Origin: DASXRU01 sp033856235
GTDB taxonomy: Bacteria > Acidobacteriota > Blastocatellia > Pyrinomonadales > Pyrinomonadaceae
DNA length: 64,000 nucleotides
Reading direction: 5' to 3'
Assembly: GCA_033856235.1 (NCBI GenBank)
Contig: JAWVFI010000164.1
Span: forward strand, 1-64,000
Of this stretch, positions 42,611 through 51,222 are shown in pieces. A program made the translations under genes and the position numbers. Below the pieces are notes generated by a model. It was not told where the DNA came from. It saw nothing but the letters and a program-made list of their open reading frames with translations, and made no database searches. How positions within the stretch are numbered: the first letter of the stretch is position 1; each line of letters opens with the position of its first letter.

Positions 42611-42615
42611 GTTAG

Positions 42616-42819
42616 CTACTCGCTAATGTTCTGGTCATCTGGTGTGGGGGAATGGGAAGGATCGTCGGTGTTTACGTGTTTCTCAGAGGGCGCGCCGGGG
42701 ACGCGAAACTCTTCATCGGCCCAGCGGCCAAAATCAATCAGCTTGCAACGTTCCGAGCAGAAAGGACGTGAAGGGTTGTCTTCCCATTCGGTGGGCTGGC
42801 GGCAAGTTGGGCATTTCAT
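42616..42819 (-). CDS. yacG: DNA gyrase inhibitor YacG (zinc-binding)
   Basis: A 67-residue zinc protein with CPTC (C3, C6) and CSERC (C21, C25), then LIDFGRWADEEFRVPG, the standard YacG pattern. In E. coli YacG binds GyrB and blocks gyrase-DNA interaction. The C-terminal tail is acidic and disordered, as usual. Confidence 0.93.
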   Translation of the reverse strand: MKCPTCRQPTEWEDNPSRPFCSERCKLIDFGRWADEEFRVPGAPSEKHVNTDDPSHSPTPDDQNISE

Positions 42820-42881
42820 GGAAACAGGATAGCGAAGCCGCGTCGTGAATGAAATCGCGCAGAGGCTCTCTCGGGCAGGTC

Positions 42882-43607
42882 TTACGACGCGGCGTGTGTC
42901 GCCATGACAGACTCCCTGTGCTTAACCAGAATTCTCCGTTTCACGAAGTCGATGGTGCCCGCGCGCCGCATGGCGTTCAAGCGGACCGTTACACTTTCAC
43001 GGGTCGAACCCAGCAACGAGGCGATTTCGCGATGCGGCAATGGAATATCGATGAGCACGCCATCGCTGCCGTCCACGCCATAGCGATCCGAAAACTCGGC
43101 GAGCAACTTATCCAGGCGCGCGGGAATCGCATCCAAAGCGAAGTTCGCCAGGCGCCGTTCCGCCTGCTCGCGTCGTTGACCGATCATCTTGAAGGTGTAA
43201 TCATAAAGTTTGCGGTCCTCAATCATCGCATCGCGAAAATCCCCCACAGGAAAGCTCAGCAGGCGTGAACTTTCATACGCCATGGCGCAGTTCCCCCTTG
43301 TTGCGGTCGGCGAATATAGAGCCGATTCACCAAAGAGCGCGCCGGTCGGAAGAATGTCGATGACCGCTTCGCGCGCGGTCTCATTGTCGTGCTGGGTCAG
43401 TTTGATGCGGCCTTCGATGATGACGTACAGACAGTTGGCTTCATCGCCAGTGCGATAGATGGCGCGGCGGCGACGGAAGTATCGCAGGTTGGCTCCCGCA
43501 GCCAGTCGCAGTAGCGATGATTGTTCCAGGCCGGCCCCGAGATCCAAATGTGAGATCAATTGCGCCCGATCGCTGATAGACAAAGAGTCGTTTCGTTCTT
43601 TCGACAT
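42882..43607 (-). CDS. Crp/Fnr family transcriptional regulator
   Basis: A 241-residue regulator. The N-terminal cNMP-binding barrel (about 25-140; GDEANCLYVIIEGRIKLTQ, PTGALFGESALY) is followed by a winged helix (LPHREIASLLGSTRESVTVRL). There are no Fnr-type cysteine clusters. The GESALY phosphate-binding pocket is partly kept, so cyclic nucleotide binding is possible but not assured. The start has GAGGGGG upstream. Divergent from the diguanylate cyclase gene at 43917. Confidence 0.92.
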   Translation of the reverse strand: MSKERNDSLSISDRAQLISHLDLGAGLEQSSLLRLAAGANLRYFRRRRAIYRTGDEANCLYVIIEGRIKLTQHDNETAREAVIDILPTGALFGESALYSPTATRGNCAMAYESSRLLSFPVGDFRDAMIEDRKLYDYTFKMIGQRREQAERRLANFALDAIPARLDKLLAEFSDRYGVDGSDGVLIDIPLPHREIASLLGSTRESVTVRLNAMRRAGTIDFVKRRILVKHRESVMATHAAS

Positions 43608-43916
43608 GATTTTTTCCCCCTCTATTTTCCGGGAGTGGACGCGAGGAAGCTGAAATGCCTTTCAGAATTTACCGGTGATCCCAACCGCTGGCTCGATGAT
43701 TTTGGAGATCGATGCGATCTCGACGGTGTGTATTCCCGCGGAACCAATTGCGCAATGAGGCCTGCCGCGGTTGTTTTACTTAATTCAGGTCTTCTGTTTT
43801 TTTCTGTCGGATTCGATGAGGTAGCTGCCTTTTCAAACGAAAGCGACCAACGGAAGAAGCGCACTCTAGCACGCGGAAAAAGTGCACGCAAGATTTATCT
43901 TTAGTCCACTGGAATT
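43608..43916. other. Divergent intergenic region between Crp-type regulator and diguanylate cyclase genes
   Basis: This 309-base gap must hold both promoters. GAGATCGATGCGATCTC (about 43704-43720) is an inverted repeat with 6-base arms that could be a regulator site. Nothing matches the TGTGA-N6-TCACA consensus well. No repeat-family arms were seen. Confidence 0.4.
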
Positions 43917-44870
43917 ATGATCGGCAAACCACAGATTCTGGTAGTTGACGACGAGCCCGACAAGCGCACGCTCTTGCAAGTAGCCTTGCAAATGGCCGGC
44001 TACGAAGTGCGTCTGGCGGAGAATGGCGCCGAAGGTTGGGCCGCAATTGAGTCTAATCCCCCGGACTTGATCGTCACGGACGTAATGATGCCGTTGATGG
44101 ACGGTTACGAGTTGGCGCGCCGGGTGCGCGCCAATACCCAGACTCGGTTCATTCCCATGATCATTCAGACTGCGGCCCGCGACGCCGCCGCGGATTTGCG
44201 GCTCGGCGCTGAGGCGGGAGCGCTCGGCTACATTACCGATCCAACCGATTTGGATTTGTTGCTCGCCCGGGCGCGGACCCTGCTCGATTTCAAAAGTTAT
44301 CTTGACTCTTGTGAGGAAGCCGCCTTCACCGACCACCTGACCGGACTGGCGAACCGGCGCCGCTTCGAACGGCAGCTGGAACGCGAGGTTGAGCGCACGC
44401 GCCGCTTCGGCCGGCCCTTCTGCCTGCTGATGCTGGATATCGATCATTTCAAGCTCGTCAACGATACTCATGGTCACGAAGCGGGTGACGAAGTGCTGCG
44501 ACACCTGGCCAAAGTGTTGCAAGAAGGAACCCGCGGCATCGATCTCGCTGCGCGCATCGGTGGCGAAGAGTTTGCCGTGATCCTGACTGAGACCGAGTTG
44601 TCCAGCGGAATTGAAGTAACAGAGCGATTGCGCGCTGCGATCGAGGGCAGTGAGATTCCCGGGCGGCCACGGATTACGGCCAGCTTCGGTCTCGCGGAAT
44701 TTCCGCGATCGGCAAATACCGCCCAGGAGCTTTTCGCGGTTACTGACGCCGCGATGTACGAGGCTAAGAGCCAGGGCAGAAACCGCGTCAAGCAAGCCCG
44801 CGAATTGGCGAACCCCTCGCCGCTGGTGGACGTACAACAGATGCGGAGACAGACTGGCCGAGGGAATTAG
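43917..44870 (+). CDS. Response regulator with GGDEF domain (diguanylate cyclase)
   Basis: A 317-residue protein. A receiver (1-120) has the acid pair DD (11-12) and the phosphoacceptor D55 in VTDVMMPLMDG, but the usual Lys of the LTKP motif is Asp (ITDPTD, D108). The GGDEF domain (about 135-305) has an intact active site, GGEEF (215-219), and an RxxD inhibitory site (R206 to D209) five residues before it, so it should make c-di-GMP with product feedback. The PilZ proteins at 1.3-2.1 kb are possible readers. No cognate kinase is adjacent. Confidence 0.94.
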   Translation: MIGKPQILVVDDEPDKRTLLQVALQMAGYEVRLAENGAEGWAAIESNPPDLIVTDVMMPLMDGYELARRVRANTQTRFIPMIIQTAARDAAADLRLGAEAGALGYITDPTDLDLLLARARTLLDFKSYLDSCEEAAFTDHLTGLANRRRFERQLEREVERTRRFGRPFCLLMLDIDHFKLVNDTHGHEAGDEVLRHLAKVLQEGTRGIDLAARIGGEEFAVILTETELSSGIEVTERLRAAIEGSEIPGRPRITASFGLAEFPRSANTAQELFAVTDAAMYEAKSQGRNRVKQARELANPSPLVDVQQMRRQTGRGN

Positions 44871-44908
44871 TTCGCAATTCAAACCCGGAAAAGCGAGGCA
44901 GGTCGAAT

Positions 44909-45895
44909 ATGGCTGATTACAAAGATAAACTCGATGACTGGCAGCGAGCGGCCCGCCGCAAAGCGCGCGAAATCGACGAAAAGCTGGATCTGAAAGGCAT
45001 GGTCGAGGAGGGCGCGCGCGCGGCCGGTGATGTGGCCCGGTTGGGTGCGGAAACGGTGGCCAACGGAGCTGAACGCCTGAGGTCGGAAGCGGAACGATTG
45101 GACCAGGACCAACGCGTTCGTGACACCGCGCGGCGTGCCGGCAACGCTGCTTCGCGCGGCGCCAGGCAAGCTGCGGAAGTGTTGCGCGACGCCGCCGGCG
45201 ACCCGGGAAAGAAAGCAGAGCAGAAGGCGGGCGAGATCTTCAAGGGCGCGAAGAAACATTATGAGCGCGCCGCAAAAGTCTATGACACCAGCGCGCGCGT
45301 GACGCGGGCTTCCTCGGCAGCGACCACCGCTGCGTTCAAGGCCAAGGATTGGGTCAAACAGAATCCGGGCACGGCAGCCGCAGTTTCTTTCTCGCTGATC
45401 CTGGGAATTAGATTAGGCGCGTCCTTTCCCGGGATCGACGCAGTCCTGCTGGGAGCGCACCCGCACTGGCTGACGCATTCGGCGCTGCCGGTTTTGGGTT
45501 TGAAGAAGGCGAGTGAAAAGTTTGATGCGTACCTGCGCAAGCAGGAGGATTTGGTTGCCGCCGGCAAACTGACCGAAGCTGAGCGCGAGCGGGTCGAATT
45601 TCAGCGCAAGATGGCGAAGTACGTGGGAGCGCCGCTATTGGGTGCATTCAGTTGCGCGATGGGGGCCGCAATGTTTGCGCAGATCGCGCAGCCGGGCCAG
45701 GTTGCGGGAGCGCCAGTCAGTTGGTTGCTGGGTGGCAACCCTTTCCTCGACGGCGTGTGGCTGTTTGCCAACGGCGTAATCTGTTTCCATCAGGGCTACA
45801 AGTTTTTCATGATCGCGCTCGCGGACCAGGAAGAAGTTAACCGGGTGGTGCGCGAGATCAAGGGACTGCTGCCGGCGGCTTCGGCAATCGGTTAA
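44909..45895 (+). CDS. Hypothetical membrane protein with long charged N-terminal helix
   Basis: A 328-residue protein of unrecognised family. The first 130 or so residues are rich in Ala, Arg, Lys and Glu without prolines, suggesting a long amphipathic helix or coiled coil of apolipoprotein/LEA type. The rest has two or three hydrophobic stretches (TAAAVSFSLILGIRLGASF, about 153-171; PLLGAFSCAMGAAMFAQIA, about 236-254; WLFANGVICFHQG). A histidine-containing loop (HPHWLTH) lies between them. The gene follows the diguanylate cyclase by 38 bases and may share its transcript. Confidence 0.65.
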   Translation: MADYKDKLDDWQRAARRKAREIDEKLDLKGMVEEGARAAGDVARLGAETVANGAERLRSEAERLDQDQRVRDTARRAGNAASRGARQAAEVLRDAAGDPGKKAEQKAGEIFKGAKKHYERAAKVYDTSARVTRASSAATTAAFKAKDWVKQNPGTAAAVSFSLILGIRLGASFPGIDAVLLGAHPHWLTHSALPVLGLKKASEKFDAYLRKQEDLVAAGKLTEAERERVEFQRKMAKYVGAPLLGAFSCAMGAAMFAQIAQPGQVAGAPVSWLLGGNPFLDGVWLFANGVICFHQGYKFFMIALADQEEVNRVVREIKGLLPAASAIG

Positions 45896-45921
45896 GGTCA
45901 CGTAAAGAAAAGGGGAACAAG

Positions 45922-47244
45922 TTGAGGCCGGTCGCAAAATCCCTTCTGCTACTGCTACTTCTTAGCATCTCCGCGACCGGCTTCGGCCAGGGGTTCAGGA
46001 TTGAGGGCAAAGCAACTCCGACCCTGACCGGTTCTGAGAGTTTCACTTCCCTCGATGGACGATTCTCAATTGCCCTACCTAAACAGATATCCGGATATGA
46101 ACCACAAAGAGTAGATGCGCCATCCGGTCGGATGGAAAGCGTTGTCTATGACTGGAACACCACTGATGGTGTTTTCTTTGTCCAGTTTATGGAACGGTTT
46201 CCTAAAGTTACGGTGCCGAGCAAAGTGGGCCTGGATATGCTGCAGAACAGTGTCATGGCCGGCACCAAAGCTACCTTGGCTGGCGAAACGGAAATCTCGT
46301 TGCAAGGGTATCCAGGCCGTGAAGTGCGTTTGGAGTTTCCCGATGGCTACACGATCACCAGGTTCTTCATAGCCAACGATCGCATTTACCAGATCACTGC
46401 TTCATTGTCCTTGGCAAGCAAGAATCGTCAGATGGCGCCTCTGAGAGTGCTCGACTCATTTAGGCTCTTGACCCAATCAGAAGTTGAGGCGGGGTTCAAG
46501 CAGAAGATAGCCGAGGCGTCACCAAAGCCATTGCCGCAAGCGCCGGTGGCCAAAAGATTGAAGTCTGATGCCGAGGACGAAAACCTCAAAGGCAAGGTCA
46601 GAACGATCTTTTCAGAAAGTGAAGATTTGTCCGGCACCTGGGTAGTTGCTGCCCGAAAGCCTGTATTAATGAAATATTTTAATGAGAGCGGCAATCTTAT
46701 CCGGGAGGAGCGTTACGATTATCGGGGCAACCCCTGGGAATTGACGGTGTACGGATACGTCAAGGGACAACGGGTTTCAGATCATAAAAGTATTTCCTAC
46801 GAATACAATCCGCCAGAGCTAATCATGGAGTCCGCAGCGGTCGGGAAAAAGACAAAACGCGAGCCCGAATACTTTTACAAGTACAACTACAAATACGACG
46901 ACCAGGGCCGGTTGAAGGAAGAGACGATGTCCTTTAGCGACGGCAAGCTTTGGTCGCGAACGGTTTATTCCTATCAAGGAAATCAAAGAACCGCATTAGA
47001 TTACGGCGAGAATGGACAGCTCAGCGGAAGAAATGTTCGCACCCTTGATCGGGAAGGAAACGAGATTGAGGAACTCATTTACGATGTGAGTGACAATAGT
47101 ATCAAGGAAAAATACCAGTACAGCTATCAGTACGATTCTCAGGGAAACTGGATTCAGCAGCGAATGTCGATGTGGACCACCAAAGACGGCAAGTCAGCCT
47201 ACCAACCATTTTCAATAGAGTACCGCACCATTACCTACTATTGA
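45922..47244 (+). CDS. Exported protein with YD/RHS-like repeat region
   Basis: A 440-residue protein starting at TTG behind AGGGG. A signal peptide (about 1-22) is followed by an N-terminal globular part (about 25-190; FTSLDGRFSIALPKQ) and, after a linker, a C-terminal run of tyrosine-rich strands such as YFNESGNLIREERYDYRGNP, YKYDDQGRLKEETMSFSDGK and YQYDSQGNWIQQRMS. These resemble YD repeats of wall-associated proteins, though few in number. Probably secreted and structural or binding; no enzymatic motif seen. Confidence 0.7.
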   Translation: MRPVAKSLLLLLLLSISATGFGQGFRIEGKATPTLTGSESFTSLDGRFSIALPKQISGYEPQRVDAPSGRMESVVYDWNTTDGVFFVQFMERFPKVTVPSKVGLDMLQNSVMAGTKATLAGETEISLQGYPGREVRLEFPDGYTITRFFIANDRIYQITASLSLASKNRQMAPLRVLDSFRLLTQSEVEAGFKQKIAEASPKPLPQAPVAKRLKSDAEDENLKGKVRTIFSESEDLSGTWVVAARKPVLMKYFNESGNLIREERYDYRGNPWELTVYGYVKGQRVSDHKSISYEYNPPELIMESAAVGKKTKREPEYFYKYNYKYDDQGRLKEETMSFSDGKLWSRTVYSYQGNQRTALDYGENGQLSGRNVRTLDREGNEIEELIYDVSDNSIKEKYQYSYQYDSQGNWIQQRMSMWTTKDGKSAYQPFSIEYRTITYY

Positions 47245-47248
47245 TTCC

Positions 47249-47839
47249 TCACTTCGGGTCCCGCAACCAAACCTGCCCACTATCGTATTCAATGCGGTTT
47301 ATGATCACTTCTATCGTGAACTGATTCATAGAGTTCACGCCGGCCTTGGAAGCGTCAATAACAGACGTGGGATTCGAGCGGTTACGCCCAACCAGTTTGG
47401 TGGTTTTACCGGGGCGAAGATCGGTTTTGCTGGTGAAGGTGTGATGGCCGACAACTTCTTTGCTGGCCGGGTCGAACAGGTCGAATTGCCAGTCGATGCG
47501 CCGGATCGTCTGTCCGCTGCTATTCAGGATCTTAGCTTCATATACATATTCGGTTGAAGCACTCTCATTGCTTCGTTGCGTGCGTTGCTCTGGCGAATCC
47601 GGTAGCAGTATCCGGTTGGCTTTAGGTTTGGCGTTGTTCTGCTGGTCAACTTCTTTCGAGGCGCGCTCTGGATTTCGGTTTGTTCCATACACGAGAGGAT
47701 CTTCAAGCAATGCCGGGTTCAGCTCTTCGCGATGCCAGCGCTGGCTGACCACCTGCACCCCGGGCGCGTTGGTTACCTCCTGCGCCAACCAAGCACCTGA
47801 GCCTAGAAAAACCAGAAGTAGCGCGCCGACGATTTTCAC
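47249..47839 (-). CDS. Exported protein of unknown function
   Basis: A 196-residue protein with a clear signal peptide (MKIVGALLLVFLGSGAWLA). The mature part has a charged disordered segment (residues about 50-95) and a C-terminal beta-rich domain (EYVYEAKILNSSGQTIRRID, HHTFTSKTDLRPGKTTKL) that looks like an immunoglobulin-like fold. No family recognised. It converges on the previous gene with 4 bases between their ends. Confidence 0.68.
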   Translation of the reverse strand: MKIVGALLLVFLGSGAWLAQEVTNAPGVQVVSQRWHREELNPALLEDPLVYGTNRNPERASKEVDQQNNAKPKANRILLPDSPEQRTQRSNESASTEYVYEAKILNSSGQTIRRIDWQFDLFDPASKEVVGHHTFTSKTDLRPGKTTKLVGRNRSNPTSVIDASKAGVNSMNQFTIEVIINRIEYDSGQVWLRDPK

Positions 47840-47862
47840 GAACGCTCCTGATTAGATTCATT

Positions 47863-48447
47863 TCATCTGGAGTAAGTGCCCATTAATTGCCCCTGAGCGA
47901 CGATGTGACCTTCCATTGCCTTCAGCAATTGATCCTTATTCGCCCCGGGCTTTAGTTGGAGTTCGCTGTCGAGGGCATAAACCTTGAAGAAATAATGATG
48001 GGTTCCATTGTGCGGACAGGGACCACCGTAGCCAGTCTGTCCAAAGTCATTTTTCCCCTGCATACCGCCGCCGGCAACCTTTTCCTCAGACGGCATGTTT
48101 TCAATCAAGCCCATCGTCGCCGGCTGCAGATTGTAAACCAGCCAGTGGGCCCAGGCTCCGCCCGGAGCGTCAGGATCGTTAGAAATGATCGCTAGTGTTT
48201 TTGCTTCCGGCGTCTTGGTCCACTCCAGCGGCGGGGAAATATTTATGCCCCGGCAGGTATATTGCCGCGGGATCGGTTCACCTTCATTGAATGAGGTACT
48301 GGTTACTTTGATTTGTGGGGCGGCGGCCTTGCGGGTTGATCCCGGGTTCGGGTTGACTTGATTGGAGGCCGGTGTGGACTGCCGACCGCAGGAAGAGGCG
48401 AGCAGGGGGATGAGAAATATCAAGGCTATGCTTGTCCGTTTCATCAT
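47863..48447 (-). CDS. PEBP family lipoprotein (YbhB/YbcL type)
   Basis: About 194 residues. A lipoprotein signal ends LLASSC (C20). The rest is a phosphatidylethanolamine-binding-protein fold: SPPLEWTKTPEAKTLAIISN, DPDAPGGAWAHWLVYNL, GYGGPCPHNGTHHYFFKVYAL with the conserved ligand-pocket residues. The bacterial members' role is not well defined. ATG 48447 follows AAGGAT and is preferred over the frame that runs upstream into a large palindrome. Confidence 0.9.
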   Translation of the reverse strand: MMKRTSIALIFLIPLLASSCGRQSTPASNQVNPNPGSTRKAAAPQIKVTSTSFNEGEPIPRQYTCRGINISPPLEWTKTPEAKTLAIISNDPDAPGGAWAHWLVYNLQPATMGLIENMPSEEKVAGGGMQGKNDFGQTGYGGPCPHNGTHHYFFKVYALDSELQLKPGANKDQLLKAMEGHIVAQGQLMGTYSR

Positions 48448-48460
48448 ATCGATCCTTAAG

Positions 48461-48666
48461 CCGGCGAAGCTGGCGGCATATCCGTAGCCCAACAGCGCAA
48501 GCTGTGGGTAACTCCCGTATCTTGTGATCAAAGCCCGGAACGGGCGACATAATTGAAGCATCGCAAACAGCCAATGTCGCCCGCTGACGCGGGCTTGGTC
48601 TTACATTGCTCGGCTAACCCACAGCTTGCGCTGTGGGCTACGGAGATGTCGCCGGCTGCGCCGGCT
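48461..48666. repeat. Large nested palindrome between PEBP and DUF1028 genes
   Basis: Three sets of arms are nested: GTAGCCCAACAGCGCAAGCT with its complement AGCTTGCGCTGTGGGCTAC; AGCCCGGAACGGGCGACAT with ATGTCGCCCGCTGACGCGGG; and outer CCGGCGAAGCTGGCGGCAT with ATGTCGCCGGCTGCGCCGG. The layout suggests one composite element of about 205 bases. I recall the inner unit as frequent in acidobacterial genomes, but did not check. Confidence 0.8.
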
Positions 48667-48717
48667 AATCGAATGCGCCGCATCCGATCCATCCATTAGC
48701 CGTTGCTGATTGCCGCC

Positions 48718-49737
48718 TTATTTTCCAATCGCAACGATCCGCTCGATGATCTTCGAATCATTCGGTAGCAATCCTGACTTGGGCAGACGCGGGGTCAACT
48801 CCAGCCAGTTGCGGTCCATTTGAAATACCCGTTTGAAGAGCGGCAGCGATTCGTCAACGCGACCCATGTTAACCAGAGCGACGGCGTGCCAGTAAATCAT
48901 TTCGGCATTATCGGGGACCAGCTTTTCAGCGGCGCCATACTCGCGTAGCGCGCCTTCGTTATCTTTCTTTTCCACTGCCAGATCGCCGGCGTTCATGTGA
49001 TTGTAAGCACGCTGCAAGGTGACCAACCGGCGCAACTCTCTCAAAGGCTCCGGACTATCATCGACGCGTAGATCAAAGATGCGATCCTTCCAACTCTGAC
49101 CGCTTGGTTTCCCACTGACTACGATGAGCGCCGCTGACTGCCGTCCGCGAATGTCACCGCCGGCGGCTTGCGCGGCGTCTAACGCTGCGAGCATACGTTC
49201 AGCCAGGTCGCCTTTGGTGGCTTCGAAGGCAGCGGCCATCGCGGGCCAGACTTTGTCGTTCAGCATCAGGTTGGCCTGAACTGAATAATCCGTGCCGACG
49301 TGATGTCCCGCCGCCTGAATGTCGTTCTTACCAGTCCAGGCATCGACGCGGCCCTGGGAATCAATCATGGCCACTTGGCGCACTTCGCGACCTTCATCTC
49401 CGGCCAGCAGAGCTTTCAAAGTATCGGGAGCGCTGCGCCCGGCGCGCATCAGATCGAGGCCGAGTTTTCCGTACGAGGGATCGACGAACGATTGCGTCGC
49501 CACCGCGCCTACTCCCGCTTCGGCCCACGGCACGATTGGCCCGACCGAGAACCAGTGTGATTGCACCGCCACTCCCAATTCACCGGTGGCCGGGTCGCGG
49601 GCGACGATCGAAAATGTATGTACGGGGCGCAAGGGGCGGGGCGCTGCCTGTTTTTCAGAGTTCTGCTGCGCGGTTGCGCCTGGCATCGCTGACAGAATCA
49701 ATGAGACAGCGAAAAGTAAGGTAATCACGTTGCGCAT
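48718..49737 (-). CDS. Exported DUF1028 (Ntn-hydrolase-like) protein with TPR tail
   Basis: About 339 residues. A signal peptide (MRNVITLLFAVSLILSAMPG) precedes a DUF1028 domain: HTFSIVARDPATGELGVAVQ (strand with the N-terminal-nucleophile-like fold), VGAVATQSFVDPSYGKLGL and GGDIRGRQSAALIV. The C-terminal 100 residues form TPR-like helices (AGDLAVEKKDNEGALREYGA, YWHAVALVNMGRVDESLPLF). The start at 49737 has GAGGTG upstream. The activity of DUF1028 is unknown. The TPR suggests a partner protein or sugar polymer. Confidence 0.88.
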   Translation of the reverse strand: MRNVITLLFAVSLILSAMPGATAQQNSEKQAAPRPLRPVHTFSIVARDPATGELGVAVQSHWFSVGPIVPWAEAGVGAVATQSFVDPSYGKLGLDLMRAGRSAPDTLKALLAGDEGREVRQVAMIDSQGRVDAWTGKNDIQAAGHHVGTDYSVQANLMLNDKVWPAMAAAFEATKGDLAERMLAALDAAQAAGGDIRGRQSAALIVVSGKPSGQSWKDRIFDLRVDDSPEPLRELRRLVTLQRAYNHMNAGDLAVEKKDNEGALREYGAAEKLVPDNAEMIYWHAVALVNMGRVDESLPLFKRVFQMDRNWLELTPRLPKSGLLPNDSKIIERIVAIGK

Positions 49738-49753
49738 GTTGTCACCTCGGATG

Positions 49754-49807
49754 TAACGCAAACTTCAGTTTGCAATTTGCCACCAGCGCAAACCAGGAAT
49801 TTGCGTC
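49754..49807. repeat. REPIN-like paired repeat overlapping a stop codon
   Basis: AACGCAAACTTCAGTTTGC and, after about 12 bases, GCGCAAACCAGGAATTTGCG. These are degenerate copies of the AAACTNNAGTTT family. The right end overlaps the TGA of the DUF2752 gene. Confidence 0.65.
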
Positions 49808-50213
49808 ACGAAACAAACGGATACAGTGATGTATTACGAAAAACCCAAAAGAACAACACGACCCCTAAAAACGTCCAGATCAGATTTGCGGGAATGAAAA
49901 ACTTCGCGGGGCGCCGTCCGGTTATGGCCGCCCGCGTCTCCAGGAAGAGTACGTAGAGCAGGAAAGGCAGCGTCAGAAACAGCAGGGGATTAAGCTTGAA
50001 GGTGGCCAGCGGGTGACCATGAAGTAGTTGATGCAAGCCACGCAATGAGCCGCACCCCGGACACTGGAAACCGGTTATCATGCGAAAAGGACACGCAGGA
50101 TAACCGGCTCCGGCTGCAGGATTGAAAAGATAGAGGTACGTAGATCCCAGGGCCAGCGCGCACCACACGGCAAACATCTTCAGACGCTGAGAAAATATCT
50201 CCTCGGCAATCAC
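49806..50213 (-). CDS. DUF2752 membrane protein
   Basis: A 135-residue protein with three transmembrane helices and the family signature CPFRMITGFQCPGCGSLRGLH, a cysteine-rich loop near the first helix, then HGHPLATFKLNPL. DUF2752 proteins are of unknown function. The last codons and stop lie in the edge of a repeat. Confidence 0.87.
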   Translation of the reverse strand: MIAEEIFSQRLKMFAVWCALALGSTYLYLFNPAAGAGYPACPFRMITGFQCPGCGSLRGLHQLLHGHPLATFKLNPLLFLTLPFLLYVLFLETRAAITGRRPAKFFIPANLIWTFLGVVLFFWVFRNTSLYPFVS

Positions 50214-50244
50214 TGAGAATTACAATCTGCGAAAAGCTGAATCT

Positions 50245-50550
50245 TCATCTGACATTGCTCATCGCGCCTAAGCCCCCAAGCACTACCATAAAGATTATGT
50301 AGATAACGATAAAGACTACCCCGAGGCCTGCAGCGATCATTGCCCACATTTTGGCGTTCTTCGACGACGACATGGCCCCGGCGATATCGCCGGCAGCTAT
50401 TTTCGAATTAACCTGCGCCGCATAGATTATCGAAACCACGCCGGCCGGCAAACAGCAAAAGATCGTGGCCAGAATTGCAAAGACCAGATAGTTGGGAATG
50501 TTAGCCGGCGGGGCATTGGGCGGCGGGGGCGGTGTCCAGTCTGTCGACAT
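50245..50550 (-). CDS. CD225/dispanin family small membrane protein
   Basis: A 101-residue protein. A proline-rich N-terminus (TPPPPPNAPPANIPN) precedes the CD225 pattern: a first intramembrane helix YLVFAILATIFCCLPAGVVS with the double cysteine, the loop AAQVNSKIAAGDIAGAMSSS and a second helix. Bacterial members are of unknown function. It sits between DUF2752 and another small membrane protein gene in the same direction. Confidence 0.9.
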   Translation of the reverse strand: MSTDWTPPPPPNAPPANIPNYLVFAILATIFCCLPAGVVSIIYAAQVNSKIAAGDIAGAMSSSKNAKMWAMIAAGLGVVFIVIYIIFMVVLGGLGAMSNVR

Positions 50551-50611
50551 ATCGAATCTCCTCTTATTTGCTTAAGTTTAGTGGTTGTTTCTTAACGTGA
50601 AATTCTGGGCA

Positions 50612-51100
50612 CTAGAGCCCCGAACCGAAGCTTCCGGGTTGGCCGGCGCTGAAATCCTGCGGTGGCGGGGGCGGTAGGGGAGGTTCGCCCTTGCGCTTTT
50701 CAAACAACGGAACCGCGATCAGTCCTCCTACTGCGGAGAGCGCGATGGCAAAGATGGCGCCCAGTATCGTGCCGAGGATGATCAGCATCAATCCGCTCAT
50801 GGGAACTCGCATACCCATCCGGTGAAATTGTTCCTCGAGCCCCATGTTTGCCGCCATGGCATAGCTCAAAGGAATTCCAATCACGATGCGAATAAGAGCG
50901 GCTACCACGCCCGCCATCGCTCCCAGGAGGGCGCCCTCACCGGGCTTCACCGGCGTAGGGGCCTTGGGGATGTAGAGAAATCCGGCGAGCACTCCGCCGC
51001 CGATCGACCAAAGGCAGCCGCAAGTGGCAACAATTGGAATAACCGATAGCACTCCAGCGACGAGTCCACCGATTAAGGCCGGCTTTAGTTTATCGTTCAT
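50612..51100 (-). CDS. Hypothetical membrane protein with proline-rich tail
   Basis: A 162-residue protein with four likely transmembrane helices (LIGGLVAGVLSVIPIVA, LLGAMAGVVAALIRIVIG, LMLIILGTILGAIFAIALS and a central one) and a short cytoplasmic proline-rich end (PPLPPPPPQDF). No named family recognised. It is first in a run of three small membrane protein genes that may be co-transcribed. Confidence 0.7.
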   Translation of the reverse strand: MNDKLKPALIGGLVAGVLSVIPIVATCGCLWSIGGGVLAGFLYIPKAPTPVKPGEGALLGAMAGVVAALIRIVIGIPLSYAMAANMGLEEQFHRMGMRVPMSGLMLIILGTILGAIFAIALSAVGGLIAVPLFEKRKGEPPLPPPPPQDFSAGQPGSFGSGL

Positions 51101-51222
51101 CTGTTACTTATTCTCAGAAAATGACAGGACGTAATTTGCAGCAGTTAGTATCAGAACGGATCGTGGAAATCGCAGCATAACTAACAAAGCCCTGCGAAAT
51201 TGTCAATCAAATTATGAATTTG

